A stretch of DNA of 64,000 nucleotides, from positions 1 through 64,000 of the forward strand of contig JAJEGW010000059.1 of assembly GCA_022819605.1 (NCBI GenBank). Reading direction: 5' to 3'. The DNA is from Silicimonas sp. Lineage in GTDB: Bacteria > Pseudomonadota > Alphaproteobacteria > Rhodobacterales > Rhodobacteraceae. The notes below the pieces were generated by a model. It was given only the letters and a program-made list of their open reading frames with translations, did not search any database and had not been told where the DNA came from. Positions 1-9,617 of this stretch are shown piece after piece; positions within the stretch are counted from its first letter, which is position 1; every line of letters begins with the position of its first letter. The position numbers and the translations under genes are program-made.

Positions 1-312
1 CAGGCCTGGCGGCGGCGGTCCCGGCACAGGAATGAACCAGGGAGGCGGCGGCATGCAAGCGACGGGTTTTCCACAGGATTCCGCCTGCAACTTATCCACA
101 GCCACCTCCTCTGTTCACTTCTGATTCTCCGATCATACGAGCGGCGAGTTCTATCTCGTTGACCACTCCACATTCACCTACCTGATGTTTCCCGGCAACG
201 AGCTCGGCGCATATTTTCGTAGAGAGGACACGGCTGAGAAAGTCGCGGAAACCACGGCATGCCTTGTCAGCCAATCCTGAAGATTTGACGAGGATTGGTG
301 TAGCGAATAGCC
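1..312. other. Intergenic region upstream of regA
   Basis: I find no convincing gene here. Short open frames run in from the left edge and stop by position 124, but none has a recognisable sequence. In Rhodobacterales the DNA upstream of regA usually separates it from regB/senC, so this may be a divergent promoter region; that is inference. Two DnaA-box-like 9-mers are listed separately. Confidence 0.4.
67..100 (+). promoter_or_regulatory. Pair of DnaA-box-like 9-mers
   Basis: TTTTCCACA lies at 67-75 and TTATCCACA at 92-100. The second matches the bacterial DnaA-box consensus TTATNCACA exactly and the first differs by one base. They are in the same orientation, 25 bases start to start, in otherwise GC-rich DNA. 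They may be DnaA regulatory sites upstream of regA or chance matches. No AT-rich unwinding element was seen, so an origin is not claimed. Confidence 0.3.
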
Positions 313-882
313 TTGCCGGCACCGAAAGCGATTGAAGAAATGCCTGAAGAGATTGGACAAGATCCGTCGCTCCTGATCGTCGATGACGACGAGCCGTTTC
401 TGAGACGCTTGGCCCGGGCAATGGAAAAGCGGGGCTTTGAAGTCGAAACGGCCAGCTCGGTTGCTGCTGGCAGGGCGGCTGCGGTCGCGCGATCTCCGGC
501 ATACGCGGTCGTGGACCTGCGGCTCGACGACGGGAACGGTCTGGACGTGGTAGAGTGCATTCGTGAACGCAGGGAGGACAGCCGCATTGTCGTCCTGACG
601 GGCTATGGTGCGATTGCCACCGCTGTGGCAGCGGTCAAGATCGGCGCGACGGACTATCTGTCGAAGCCGGCGGATGCCAATGACGTGACAGCCGCGCTTC
701 TGGCGCCGGAGGGCGAGATGCCGCCGCCGCCGACCGATCCGATGAGCGCCGACCGTGTTCGCTGGGAACACATCCAGCGGGTCTACGAGCTGTGCGGCCG
801 GAATGTCAGCGAGACGGCGCGGCGCCTGAACATGCATCGGCGAACGCTTCAGCGCATTCTGGCCAAGCGGTCGCCGCGCTGA
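313..882 (+). CDS. regA: Redox response regulator RegA/PrrA/ActR
   Basis: Cytoplasmic response regulator of the RegB/RegA (PrrBA, ActSR) system, which in alphaproteobacteria adjusts respiration, photosynthesis, and carbon and nitrogen fixation genes to redox state. The receiver domain covers about residues 18-125: acidic pocket IVDDDEP, phospho-acceptor Asp in VVDLRLDDGNG and the conserved Lys in YLSKPAD. After a proline-rich linker (PPPPTD) there is a Fis-type helix-turn-helix at the C-terminus (NVSETARRLNMHRRTLQRIL). Family length is about 180-190 residues. The start is either TTG at 313 (189 aa) or ATG at 340 (180 aa); neither has a strong Shine-Dalgarno sequence. The sensor RegB is not in the window. 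The gene is convergent with the HD-domain gene; the two stops are two bases apart. Confidence 0.93.
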   Translation: MPAPKAIEEMPEEIGQDPSLLIVDDDEPFLRRLARAMEKRGFEVETASSVAAGRAAAVARSPAYAVVDLRLDDGNGLDVVECIRERREDSRIVVLTGYGAIATAVAAVKIGATDYLSKPADANDVTAALLAPEGEMPPPPTDPMSADRVRWEHIQRVYELCGRNVSETARRLNMHRRTLQRILAKRSPR

Positions 883-884
883 AC

Positions 885-1490
885 TCATCCCATTTCGGCC
901 AGCAGCCTGTTGTACCGCTCCACGAATGCCATTCGTGACTCGATGGGCGGCCTGAGCAGGATCGAGAGACCCTTCGCCAGAGACATGTCGTGACGCCCAA
1001 AGAACCTGTTTGCCTCGTGTTCTGCGAATCCGGCAATCTGCGTCGCTTCAAACCAGGCTGACATCTTGTCCGCCCTTTTGATCTTGGACTTTATTGTCCT
1101 GGGCATGGTGGCGGGCAGCCCGAAGCGAAGATGAATCGCGGCCGTAAGGCGGTCGTCCAGCGCAGAGTATCCGGGGCCGACCGAAGACTTTACCGGTGCG
1201 ATCATGTCGCCGATCACGTATTCCGGCGCGTCGTGCAGAAGCGCCGCAAGACGCCACTTGGCAGGCGCCTTCGGCACGAGTCGCGTGAACAGGGTCTCAA
1301 CCAGCAGCGAATGTTCTGCGACGGAATAGGGGTAATCCCCCTTCGTCTGGCCATTCCAGCGGGCAACGAAGGCCAGCCCGTGGGCGATGTCCTCGATCTC
1401 GATGTCGACAGGCGTCGGGTCCAGAAGATCCAGCCTTCGTCCGGACAGCATTCGCTGCCATGCTCTTGGTTCCGCTTTCCTGGTGGCCAT
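885..1490 (-). CDS. HD-domain phosphohydrolase (YfbR-like)
   Basis: 201-residue cytoplasmic protein of the HD superfamily. Metal-binding residues are visible as His in SVAEHSLLV, the His-Asp pair in LLHDAPEYVIGD, and a later Asp in IKRADKMSAW. This arrangement is typical of YfbR-type 5'-nucleotidases acting on (deoxy)nucleoside monophosphates. The substrate of this protein is not known; nucleotide dephosphorylation is inferred from the family. It is commonly found beside regA and ahcY in Rhodobacterales, as here. It is transcribed away from ahcY, with about 325 bases between the two starts. Confidence 0.82.
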   Translation of the reverse strand: MATRKAEPRAWQRMLSGRRLDLLDPTPVDIEIEDIAHGLAFVARWNGQTKGDYPYSVAEHSLLVETLFTRLVPKAPAKWRLAALLHDAPEYVIGDMIAPVKSSVGPGYSALDDRLTAAIHLRFGLPATMPRTIKSKIKRADKMSAWFEATQIAGFAEHEANRFFGRHDMSLAKGLSILLRPPIESRMAFVERYNRLLAEMG

Positions 1491-1815
1491 GACGTGCAGT
1501 CGTGCACCAATGCCGAAGGCGCGGTCAAGAGCATTTGCGCCTGGTCCAGCCGCGGTTCAGGGCCAATTCCTCGACTTTCGGTCTGTCGCCGGAAGGCCGT
1601 CTTTGAAATGCCCGCACGGCTGTCCACAGGCTCCGGGCCGACGGTCGATGCGTGCAGCTTGAGTCCACGGCCCTTTGCTGCAGGCGTTCATGCAGGGCTC
1701 CTTGAAGAGCGCGGCACGGCGGCGGGACGCGAACCGTTCCCCGCCAACCTTGGTTGTCGGGGGAAAATGCCGGTGCTAAGTGACCCCGAAACGCCGTCGA
1801 GTGGAGCGGGACATC
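1491..1815. other. Divergent intergenic region HD gene / ahcY
   Basis: This 325-base region lies between the divergent HD-domain gene and ahcY. It must hold the ahcY promoter and leader. I compared it with the SAH and SAM riboswitch consensus sequences from memory and saw no clear match. GC-rich stem-forming stretches, for example CCCGCCAAC with GTTGTCGGGG around 1740-1764, are present but not diagnostic. Confidence 0.4.
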
Positions 1816-3207
1816 ATGCCCAAGGACTACGTCGTAAAGGACATTTCGCTGGCCGATTTCGGGCGCAAGGAGCTGGGCATCGCCGAAACCGAAATGCCTG
1901 GCCTGATGGCCATCCGCGAGGAATACGGAGAGCGGAAACCCCTGTCGGGCGCAAGAATCGCAGGCTCCCTTCACATGACGATCCAGACGGCCGTCCTGAT
2001 TGAAACGCTCAAGGCGCTGGGGGCCAATGTCCGCTGGGCTTCGTGCAACATATTTTCGACACAGGACCACGCGGCGGCCGTGATTGCCGCCGGCGGAACC
2101 CCGGTATTCGCCGTGAAGGGCGAAACACTCGAAGAGTACTGGACCTACACGGACCGGATCTTCCAGTTCCCGGAAGGCGGGGCAAACATGATACTGGATG
2201 ACGGCGGCGACGCGACGCTGTACGTCCTTACCGGTGCGCGCGTCGAGGAAGGCGAAGCCGACCTCATCGCGACTCCCGCAAGCGAAGAGGAAGAAGTCCT
2301 GCATGCGCAAATCAGGAAACGCCTGGCGGAAAGCCCGGGCTGGTTCGTGAAGCAGCGCGACATGATTCGGGGAGTTACGGAGGAGACCACGACGGGAGTC
2401 AATCGCCTGTACAAGATGGTGGAGGACGGCCATCTCCCGTTTCCAGCGATCAACGTCAACGACAGCGTGACGAAGTCCAAGTTCGACAACAAGTACGGTT
2501 GCCGGGAAAGTCTCGTTGACGGCATTCGGCGCGCAACCGACACGATGATGGCCGGAAAGGTCGCCGTGGTTTGCGGTTACGGCGACGTCGGCAAGGGCTC
2601 CGCAGCCTCGCTTCGCGGCGCAGGCGCGAGGGTCAGGGTGACCGAAGTTGATCCGATCTGCGCGCTGCAGGCGGCGATGGACGGTTACGAGGTGGTTCTG
2701 CTGGAAGAGAGTCTGGACGCGGACATCTTCATCACCTCGACCGGCAACAAGGACGTCATTCGTATTGAGCACATGCGCGAGATGAAGGACATGGCGATCG
2801 TCGGCAACATCGGGCACTTCGACAACGAGATCCAGATTGCCAGCCTGAGGAACCACAAGTGGACCAACATCAAGGAACAGGTTGACATGATCGAAATGCC
2901 TTCGGGCAACCGGATCATCTTGCTTTCCGAGGGTCGACTGCTGAATCTCGGCAACGCCACGGGGCATCCCAGCTTCGTCATGTCGGCGAGTTTCACGAAC
3001 CAGGTTCTGGCGCAGATCGAGCTGTTCACGAAGGGCAGCGAGTACGGCAAGGAGGTCTGCATTCTTCCCAAGCACCTCGACGAAAAGGTCGCGAGACTTC
3101 ACCTGGACCGGATTGGCGCGAAGCTCACGATGCTGGACGGCGAACAGGCAAGCTATATCGGCGTGAAGCAGGACGGCCCGTTCAAGCCCGAGCACTACCG
3201 GTACTGA
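1816..3207 (+). CDS. ahcY: Adenosylhomocysteinase
   Basis: S-adenosyl-L-homocysteine hydrolase, NAD-dependent; it reversibly splits SAH into adenosine and homocysteine and so relieves product inhibition of methyltransferases. It is 463 residues, the usual length for bacterial enzymes with the extra insertion. Visible landmarks are [17 protein letters not shown] near the N-terminus, [13 protein letters not shown], the substrate-site region [20 protein letters not shown], the NAD-binding loop [13 protein letters not shown], and the C-terminal [24 protein letters not shown]-type tail carrying the conserved Lys and Tyr. ATG 1816 is preferred because GGAG lies ten bases upstream and the protein begins at MPKDYVVKD; an in-frame ATG at 1780 is less likely. 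RegA-ahcY linkage is common in Rhodobacterales. Confidence 0.97.
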   Translation: MPKDYVVKDISLADFGRKELGIAETEMPGLMAIREEYGERKPLSGARIAGSLHMTIQTAVLIETLKALGANVRWASCNIFSTQDHAAAVIAAGGTPVFAVKGETLEEYWTYTDRIFQFPEGGANMILDDGGDATLYVLTGARVEEGEADLIATPASEEEEVLHAQIRKRLAESPGWFVKQRDMIRGVTEETTTGVNRLYKMVEDGHLPFPAINVNDSVTKSKFDNKYGCRESLVDGIRRATDTMMAGKVAVVCGYGDVGKGSAASLRGAGARVRVTEVDPICALQAAMDGYEVVLLEESLDADIFITSTGNKDVIRIEHMREMKDMAIVGNIGHFDNEIQIASLRNHKWTNIKEQVDMIEMPSGNRIILLSEGRLLNLGNATGHPSFVMSASFTNQVLAQIELFTKGSEYGKEVCILPKHLDEKVARLHLDRIGAKLTMLDGEQASYIGVKQDGPFKPEHYRY

Positions 3208-3288
3208 AAGACCGAAAGCGCGACCTGTCGCCCGAAGCGCAGGGCGTCACGGAAACGGGCCGGCAATCCTGCCGCGATTGCCGTCAAG

Positions 3289-4536
3289 TCAGAAACTGTA
3301 TTCCAGGCTTATCCCGATGTGACTGTCGCGCCGGACGTCGTAGGCGATCTCATCGGTTTCAAACCCGATGTGGGAGGTCGCTTCCACGTTCAGCGACAAG
3401 CTGTCCGAAAGCCGGCGACTGAACTCGGCGCTCAAGACGCGGCTGTCGGCCTCAAGGGAATCGAGAACGCCAAGGAAGAAGTTTGTCCCATGCTCGTCGT
3501 TCAAGTCGATGCGTGCGCCCAGAAAGACGGAATTTGCGAGCGCATCGGTCGCATTGCGCTCTCGGCCGTCACGGAGCCACTCGGCAAACAGGCTCAGGTC
3601 AGCATCGGTGTCCCAAGGGCCATTGACAGAATATTCACCGCCTAGGATTGACGCCGTGTAGTCTTCCTCTTGCAACATCCGGTTCCGCCCGCCGGTCCGA
3701 CGGATCGCTTCAAGCTTCAGCAGCAACGGTCCCGTGGTGATCTGGCCATCCAGCCCAATCTGGCGAATCTGCTCGTAATGCGGCGCGAGGCTCGCGAAGG
3801 CGGGGTCGAGGATGAAGGTGGGTTCGCGGCTGGTGCCGTCGAACACGCTCAGCCCGATGTCGAGCGGCCCGAAACTGTTGCTGTAACGGCCCGCGAGATC
3901 GACATGCCATTCCTCGTCCGCGGACTCGTACGTGGTTCGGCTGTTGTCGACGACCAGCCGTCCACGAAGCCGACCTTGTGTTCCGGGAAAGGTGCGCTTG
4001 CGATGTCCGGACAGCCCGAACAGCTCAAGCACTCCCCAGCCTCCCGACAAGGTGAAATGCACCATCGGTTGACCAAGCTTGGTCTTGGCATCCGGATGCT
4101 CGACCAGGTCAGTCTGGTTGATGATGTCTACAAGCGAACGTGCCTCGGCAACGCCCCAGAAGACCCGGTCGATGCCTGCGCGGAGCTCCCATTCACCATC
4201 GCCCGCATCGCCGTAGGTGAGAAAATAGGCTTCCCGCAGGTCGGCATGCGTGCGCTCCGGGTCCCCGGCATCGAAACGCAGGAAGGGCGTAATGGTTACG
4301 CTGCTGCCGCCGTCTCCCTCGATATAGGCCGTCGCTTCCATGCTGAAGCCGCTTGCATGCGACCGCTGTCCGGGGTGAGCCCCGGCTTCCGGGAAAATCC
4401 GAGTTTCCGCCGCAAGCGTCCCGAACATGTCCAGCCGGTCGGAAAGCCAGGACTGGGCATGTGCCGGCTTCGGCATGAAGACAAGCAGCGCCCACAGCAA
4501 TGCGGAGGCATGGATCAACCGGTTCGCCATCAGCAC
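3289..4536 (-). CDS. Outer-membrane beta-barrel protein
   Basis: 415 residues with a signal peptide (hydrophobic stretch ending in PAHAQ near residue 28) followed by alternating hydrophilic/hydrophobic segments and a terminal Phe (GISLEYSF), the usual signature of an outer-membrane barrel. It resembles DUF1302-like or alginate-export-like barrels in the motif AGIDRVFWGVAEARSLVDI, but the exact family is not certain. It is divergent from the RND exporter starting at 5186. By analogy with the second cluster (42681-49450), where a barrel protein is encoded with an RND protein, the two may form an envelope export or lipid-trafficking route; that pairing is inference. Confidence 0.75.
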   Translation of the reverse strand: MLMANRLIHASALLWALLVFMPKPAHAQSWLSDRLDMFGTLAAETRIFPEAGAHPGQRSHASGFSMEATAYIEGDGGSSVTITPFLRFDAGDPERTHADLREAYFLTYGDAGDGEWELRAGIDRVFWGVAEARSLVDIINQTDLVEHPDAKTKLGQPMVHFTLSGGWGVLELFGLSGHRKRTFPGTQGRLRGRLVVDNSRTTYESADEEWHVDLAGRYSNSFGPLDIGLSVFDGTSREPTFILDPAFASLAPHYEQIRQIGLDGQITTGPLLLKLEAIRRTGGRNRMLQEEDYTASILGGEYSVNGPWDTDADLSLFAEWLRDGRERNATDALANSVFLGARIDLNDEHGTNFFLGVLDSLEADSRVLSAEFSRRLSDSLSLNVEATSHIGFETDEIAYDVRRDSHIGISLEYSF

Positions 4537-5185
4537 ATCCCCAACTTTGCTCTGAATTGCGGCACCACGTATGCAATTAAGATCAAAGGACGAGACTTGT
4601 CCACAGGCGACTTTGGTCCGTGAGCCTAGAAGACGGCGTCAATCTGGAAGGCAATGCCCGTTTCCGATGCCGAGCAAGAAGACCGCCATGCGGCAGGCCA
4701 CTTCCAGCGCGTGCCTGTGACCGCACCCACAGCGGCGCACACTGCGCTCAACAATGCGGCTGCCGGAAGCCCGGTCAAGCCGACGGTCCCGAAGGCCGGA
4801 CCACGTTCGCGCCGAGCAATCGTCTCGGCGGCAGGCGCCCTCCGACATGGATCCGGAAGTCCGGGAACCCGGCTACACGAAACGAGTTGCCGTCATTTCG
4901 CAAGCCGGATACGAATTTTCGGAAGGATTGAGTCGTGATCGAGCCGTTGGAACATATCCGAGCACTTGAGACGGTCCCTGAGCCGCTGGAACGTCTGGGC
5001 CGCCGCCCCCGGCACTGTCACCTGGCGCGGTGTCCCGAACCGGCGCCGGGCGGATTTCCAGCGCTGGGAGGTGTTCGAAGCGGTTTCGCAACCGGCGGAC
5101 CCGCGATGCGCCAACGACAAGCTCACCCAAGCAAGTCAGGACGAACCGAACCTGGTGCCGGCGTGCGTCCACGCGAGTCGGCGCG
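4537..5185. other. 649-base gap between barrel protein and RND gene
   Basis: Divergent intergenic region. I read all frames and found only short frames rich in Arg, Pro and Gly, with no recognisable motif or Shine-Dalgarno sequence, so I do not call a gene. It is unusually long for this compact genome and may hold both promoters, regulatory sites or a fully decayed gene. Confidence 0.4.
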
Positions 5186-7474
5186 ATGATGCCCGCGCTC
5201 CTGGACCGCTACATCACCTGCGTTCTGCGCTTCCGGTGGCTGGTTCTCGCGCTGGCTTCACTGGTCATGCTCGCGGCGGCGGCGGGCCTGCCCGGCCTGA
5301 CCATAACCGGCAGCTACCGCGTGTTGTTCGGCGAGGACAATCCCCACCTTCTCGCGTTCGATGCGGTGCAGGACACTTATTCCGCGTCACGATCAGCATT
5401 GATTGCCGTCGCGCCACGGGAAGGCTCGGTGTTTACCCGCGAGACCCTCGACGCAGTCGAAGAGTTGACAGAGGCAGCGTGGCTTACGCCGCATTCGGTG
5501 CGGGTCACTTCGCTAACAAACTACTTTCACAGCGAAGCGGTCGAGGACGAACTGACAATCGAACCCCTGGTCGAAGATGCAATGTCCTTGAGCGACGCCG
5601 ATCTCGACCGGGTTCGGACCATCGCATTGAACGAACCCGAACTTGTCGGGCAACTGGTTGCCGAGGACGGGCGCGTGGCTGCGCTGATCATCGATTTCAT
5701 CCTGTCCGAGCCGGAAGAACCCGCGTGGGAGGAGATTTCGAACTATCTCGGGGGGCAGCTCGACGAGGCCAGGGCCACGCATCCGGACCTTTCCTATTTC
5801 CTGACTGGCAACGTGATCTTGAATCAGACATTCGAGGATGCCGGACAGGACGCGGAGGATCTCATCCCGGTCGTGTTTTTTGTCGTCATGACAATCGCAG
5901 CCCTGCTTTTGCGCTCTGTCTACGCAGCCGTTGCCGTCGGAATTGCTGTCGTGTTCGTCGTGCTGACAGCCGTGGGAGTCGCGGGCTGGTTTGGCACGAT
6001 GCTCACGCCAATCAGCGCGAGCGTGCCGATCATCGTCATGGCGGTGGGGGTCGCCCATTCAATTCACATCGTGACCACGGCACAGGCCGAAATGCGCGAA
6101 GGCCTGGAACGCAACGCTGCGCTGGCGGCCTCCCTTCGCGAAAACATGTATCCGGTGTTCCTGACGTCCGCCACGACCGCGATCGGATTCCTCAGCCTGA
6201 ACACCTCGAATTCGCCGCCGTTTCACGTTCTCGGCAACCTGGTGGCGCTTGGCGTGCTGTTCACGTTTGTCTATGGCGTGACGCTCTTGCCTGCGTTGCT
6301 TTCCGTCTTGCCGCTGAGGGCTCCCCGCCATCGCGCCGGACGCCAAGGCCTCTTCGAACGCCTGGGTGACTTTGTCGTCGCGCGCCGCCGGCAAATTCTC
6401 TGGCTCGGGATTCTGGTGGTCGCGGTTTTCGCGGCAGGCCTTCCCCGGAACGAGGCGAGCGACAACTGGCTGCATCATTTCGACGAACGTTACCCATTTC
6501 GCACCGACACGGAATTCATCGTCGAAAACCTGACCGGCCTGGACCGGCTCGACTATTCGTTGAGTTCCGGGACCGAGGGCGGCATCACCGAGCCCGAATA
6601 CCTCCGCAAGGTCGACGCCTTCGCGGCCTGGTATCGCGCACAGCCCGAAGTGCTTCACGTTCAGGCATTTCCGGACATCATGAAGCGTGTCAACAAGAGC
6701 ATGCACGGGGACGATCCGGCATTCTACCGAATTCCGGAGGAGCCCGACCTTGCCGCGCAGTTTCTGCTGCTCTACGAGTTTTCGCTGCCCTTTGGCGCCG
6801 ATCTGAACGACCGCATAGACATCGGCAAGTCGTCGACGCGAATGACCGTGGCGCTCGACAACACGTCCACGAAGGAACATCTCGACATTGATGCGCGCGC
6901 CCAAGCCTGGCTGCAGGACAATGCGCCTGATCTCGCGGGCCCGGCCTCGGGCTTCACCATGATTTCCGCCCATCTGTCGGACCGGAACGTCGAGAGCATG
7001 CTGAGGGGAACGATTCTCGCAACGGGCCTCATATCCCTGATCCTGCTCCTGGTCTTCCGGAACGTCCGAGTCGGCCTGATCTGCCTGGTGCCCAATTTCG
7101 TTCCTGCTGCAATGGCGTTCGGCCTGTGGGGGTACCTCTCCGGCGTCATCGGTCTCGGTGCATCCGTGGTGGTTGCGGTCGCCATCGGCATCATCGTGGA
7201 CGACACCATTCATTTTGTCTCGAAGTACCTGAGCGGCCGTCGGCAGGGCCTGTCATCTCCCGAGGCGGTTCGCGCAACGTTTCGCACCGTGGGGCCAGCG
7301 TTGTGGGCCACCACCGCCATCCTGGTAGCTGGCTTCCTGGTGTTCGCGGCGTCGGGGTACGAACCGAGCTGGACGCTTGGCGTCCTGGTGTCAATCACGA
7401 TCTCAATCGCGCTCATTGCCGATCTCTTGCTGCTCCCCGCCCTGCTGATGGCGGTCGATCGGAGAGATTCATGA
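5186..7474 (+). CDS. RND/MMPL family transporter
   Basis: 762-residue inner-membrane protein of the RND superfamily, hydrophobe/lipid-exporter (MMPL, HpnN-like) branch. It has the duplicated layout: TM1 (residues about 16-36), a periplasmic loop, a five-helix bundle (about 230-420), a second TM near 437, a second large loop, and a closing helix bundle. Family landmarks are SASVPIIVMAVGVAHSIHIV in the first half and VAVAIGIIVDDTIHFVSKYL in the second; the charged residues there are typical of proton relay positions. Two adjacent ATGs (5186, 5189) fit the start; longer frames upstream are Arg-rich and unlikely. The substrate is unknown. It is divergent from the barrel protein at 3289-4536. Confidence 0.85.
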   Translation: MMPALLDRYITCVLRFRWLVLALASLVMLAAAAGLPGLTITGSYRVLFGEDNPHLLAFDAVQDTYSASRSALIAVAPREGSVFTRETLDAVEELTEAAWLTPHSVRVTSLTNYFHSEAVEDELTIEPLVEDAMSLSDADLDRVRTIALNEPELVGQLVAEDGRVAALIIDFILSEPEEPAWEEISNYLGGQLDEARATHPDLSYFLTGNVILNQTFEDAGQDAEDLIPVVFFVVMTIAALLLRSVYAAVAVGIAVVFVVLTAVGVAGWFGTMLTPISASVPIIVMAVGVAHSIHIVTTAQAEMREGLERNAALAASLRENMYPVFLTSATTAIGFLSLNTSNSPPFHVLGNLVALGVLFTFVYGVTLLPALLSVLPLRAPRHRAGRQGLFERLGDFVVARRRQILWLGILVVAVFAAGLPRNEASDNWLHHFDERYPFRTDTEFIVENLTGLDRLDYSLSSGTEGGITEPEYLRKVDAFAAWYRAQPEVLHVQAFPDIMKRVNKSMHGDDPAFYRIPEEPDLAAQFLLLYEFSLPFGADLNDRIDIGKSSTRMTVALDNTSTKEHLDIDARAQAWLQDNAPDLAGPASGFTMISAHLSDRNVESMLRGTILATGLISLILLLVFRNVRVGLICLVPNFVPAAMAFGLWGYLSGVIGLGASVVVAVAIGIIVDDTIHFVSKYLSGRRQGLSSPEAVRATFRTVGPALWATTAILVAGFLVFAASGYEPSWTLGVLVSITISIALIADLLLLPALLMAVDRRDS

Positions 7475-7712
7475 CGCTCAACCGCCACGTCATGCGCGAC
7501 GCAAGCCCGACCTGGGGAACTTTCCAGCGTCAATCCAGGCAGCCAGTTTGAGGCGCATACCCGGCACGACCAGGCTTTAACCCGCGATAGAGACCCGAGA
7601 ACGAATTGCATCTGCAAGTCGGCAAAGCAGGCGGCGTGACATCTTGTCAGGGCCGGCAAGTGACCTGGGAAAGATCTTGCTGCCGAAACAAGGCGTTGCA
7701 GCCGTCGTAAGA

Positions 7713-9002
7713 CTATGGACTTCGCACGGGGCACTTGCGCTGGCGGACAAGGATAGCCCTGAAGTCATTGACGTTTGTCCCGGTCGGGCCTGGCGTGAAC
7801 AGGTCTTCCAGCGCATCGAACCCTGTCCAGCTGTCGTGCCGGGCAAGAAGCGATCCCGGATCCATTCCCGCATTGCGCAACCGTGTCCAGGTCTGACCGT
7901 CTGCAAATGCACCGGCGTTGCCTTCAGTGCCGTCAATCCCGTCCGTGTCTGCAGCCAGAGCGGTAACGTCCAGCCCTTCCGCGCCACCGGCGAATGCAAG
8001 CAGGAATTCGCTGTTTCGCCCTCCGCGCCCTCCACCGCCTTCAACGGTCACCGTAGTTTCTCCCCCGGACAGGATCACGGCGGGCGCTGCGAAGGGGCGG
8101 TCCCGAAGCCTGACCTCGCGCGCGATGGCGGCGTGGACGAGGCCGACATCGCGCGCCTCTCCCTCGATGGCATCTGACAAGATGAAGGCACGAATGCCAT
8201 GACGCTCCGCGCGGGCTGCCGCGGCTTCGAGGGAAAGCGCTGCCGACGCGACGATCGAAACCGTGTTTCGTGCAAACCGCTCATCGTCCGGGGACGGGGC
8301 ATCCGTCGCGGTGTCAAGGTAGTCGCGAATCCGGCCAGGCAAATTGATCTGATGGGCGTCAACATGTCCTCGCGCTGCGCTCAACCCCGTTCGATCGGGC
8401 ACGGTTGGCCCCGATGCAACCTGGGCTGGATCGTCTCCCGGCACGTCTGACACGATCAGGCTGACGACGCGTGCGGGATGTGCCGCAAGCGCCAGACGAC
8501 CGCCCTTTATCGTGCTGACATGCTTTCGGACGGCATTCATGGCCGAAATTGGCGCGCCCGAATTCAGGAGGGCACGATTGAGCGCCTGCTCGTCCTGAAG
8601 CGTCAATCCGTCCGGAGGTGCTGGCAGCAGCGCCGACCCGCCGCCGCAGATGAGCGCAACGACAAGGTCTTCTTCCGTCAATCCTGACACGGCTTCGAGC
8701 AGTGACCTGCTGGCCTCCATGCCTGCTTCGTCAGGAACCGGATGGGAGGCGGTCAGCACGCGGATGCGGCGGGTCGGGACAACATGTCTGTACCGGGTCA
8801 CGACCACGCCTTCGAGCGGGGAGTCCCACAGATTCTCGAACGCCGCGGCCATCTGCGCTGCGCCCTTCCCGGCTCCAACGGCCACGGTTCGGCCCCTTGG
8901 CTTGTCCGGCAGATGCCGGGCCAACGCCTTGCTTGGATCGGCCGCCGCCACTGCTGCCTCGAAGAGGTTTGCAAGGAATGCCTTGTTTTCGGGAGCGATC
9001 AT
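7713..9002 (-). CDS. Glycerate 2-kinase / hydroxypyruvate reductase (MOFRL family)
   Basis: 429-residue cytoplasmic enzyme of the GckA/TtuD (DUF4147 plus MOFRL) family. Members phosphorylate D-glycerate to 2-phosphoglycerate; some were historically called hydroxypyruvate reductases. Evidence: VGAGKGAAQMA near the N-terminus, the glycine-rich LICGGGSALLPAP, NAVRKHVSTIKGGRLA, LIVSDVPGDDPAQVASGPT, and the C-terminal MOFRL domain with GGRGGRNSEFLLAFA and AADTDGIDGTEGNAGA. The start at ATG 9002 (MIAPENKAF) aligns with the family; an upstream frame to 9065 is probably not translated. In alphaproteobacteria it serves the serine/glyoxylate or tartrate routes; no pathway partner lies next to it. Confidence 0.92.
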   Translation of the reverse strand: MIAPENKAFLANLFEAAVAAADPSKALARHLPDKPRGRTVAVGAGKGAAQMAAAFENLWDSPLEGVVVTRYRHVVPTRRIRVLTASHPVPDEAGMEASRSLLEAVSGLTEEDLVVALICGGGSALLPAPPDGLTLQDEQALNRALLNSGAPISAMNAVRKHVSTIKGGRLALAAHPARVVSLIVSDVPGDDPAQVASGPTVPDRTGLSAARGHVDAHQINLPGRIRDYLDTATDAPSPDDERFARNTVSIVASAALSLEAAAARAERHGIRAFILSDAIEGEARDVGLVHAAIAREVRLRDRPFAAPAVILSGGETTVTVEGGGGRGGRNSEFLLAFAGGAEGLDVTALAADTDGIDGTEGNAGAFADGQTWTRLRNAGMDPGSLLARHDSWTGFDALEDLFTPGPTGTNVNDFRAILVRQRKCPVRSP

Positions 9003-9161
9003 GCACGCGTGATATCTTCTCCGGCCGGCCAGCGACAGGCGAATTCGTCCGCATGCGATTTGCATGGAGTCGCGGTCGCCGCGCGAGGCCTAGACGCCAA
9101 TCGAATTTCAGTCAGTGAGAGACCTGCTCTGGCACCGTGGGCAAGATGCCGGAGCCTTGGC

Positions 9162-9554
9162 TCAGAGAATTCCGAGAATGGCGCCGATGACAGCGCAACC
9201 GAACGTGGCGTTTCCGCCGTCGATCAGAGTCAGGTTGAACGGCCTGTCTCCAAATGCGTAGTTCATCATGACCCAGGGCGATATGAAGAACAGTCCGACA
9301 CCCAAGCCACCGACAAGACCGGCCGCAAGGGTGTCAATTCCGGACATGGCAAACATGTGCCGCATCATGCCCGCGACGACGAGCATCGCGATCCCACCCA
9401 GAATGAATGGCGTCTTGCTCTGATTGGCGGGGCGTCCGCTTTCGTCCACCTCAATGCCTGAAGCGGCAACCCATTGTTTGGACAAAGCCATGTACCATGC
9501 GGCGCCAAAGGCAAATCCGCCGACTGCCGCCACGATTACGCTGATGATTTCCAT
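9162..9554 (-). CDS. DUF1761 family membrane protein
   Basis: 130-residue hydrophobic protein with four predicted membrane segments: an N-terminal helix with GGFAFGAAWYMALSKQW, a helix around 48-66, one around 75-95 with LGVGLFFISPWVMMNYAF, and one at the C-terminus. The GxxWY motif and length fit DUF1761, whose function is unknown. It lies 63 bases downstream of the EVE-domain gene on the same strand and may be the last gene of the tsaD-gpsA-EVE transcript. Confidence 0.8.
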   Translation of the reverse strand: MEIISVIVAAVGGFAFGAAWYMALSKQWVAASGIEVDESGRPANQSKTPFILGGIAMLVVAGMMRHMFAMSGIDTLAAGLVGGLGVGLFFISPWVMMNYAFGDRPFNLTLIDGGNATFGCAVIGAILGIL

Positions 9555-9617
9555 TGTACCCGCCGTGTCCGCCGTGGCGGCAGACTACGCGCAAAGCAGC
9601 CGCCTGACCAGAATTTC

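Noticed and set aside
92-502. A minus-strand frame covering the regA upstream region
   Set aside because: Its left half is antisense to regA and the remainder has no recognisable sequence or Shine-Dalgarno site.
1640-1815. SAH or SAM riboswitch upstream of ahcY
   Set aside because: The position is right, but I could not match the conserved core of either class; a covariance-model search would decide.
4966-6369. A 467-codon plus-strand frame starting before the RND gene
   Set aside because: It is a shifted frame over the RND gene, Arg-rich and without motifs; the RND frame has the full family pattern.
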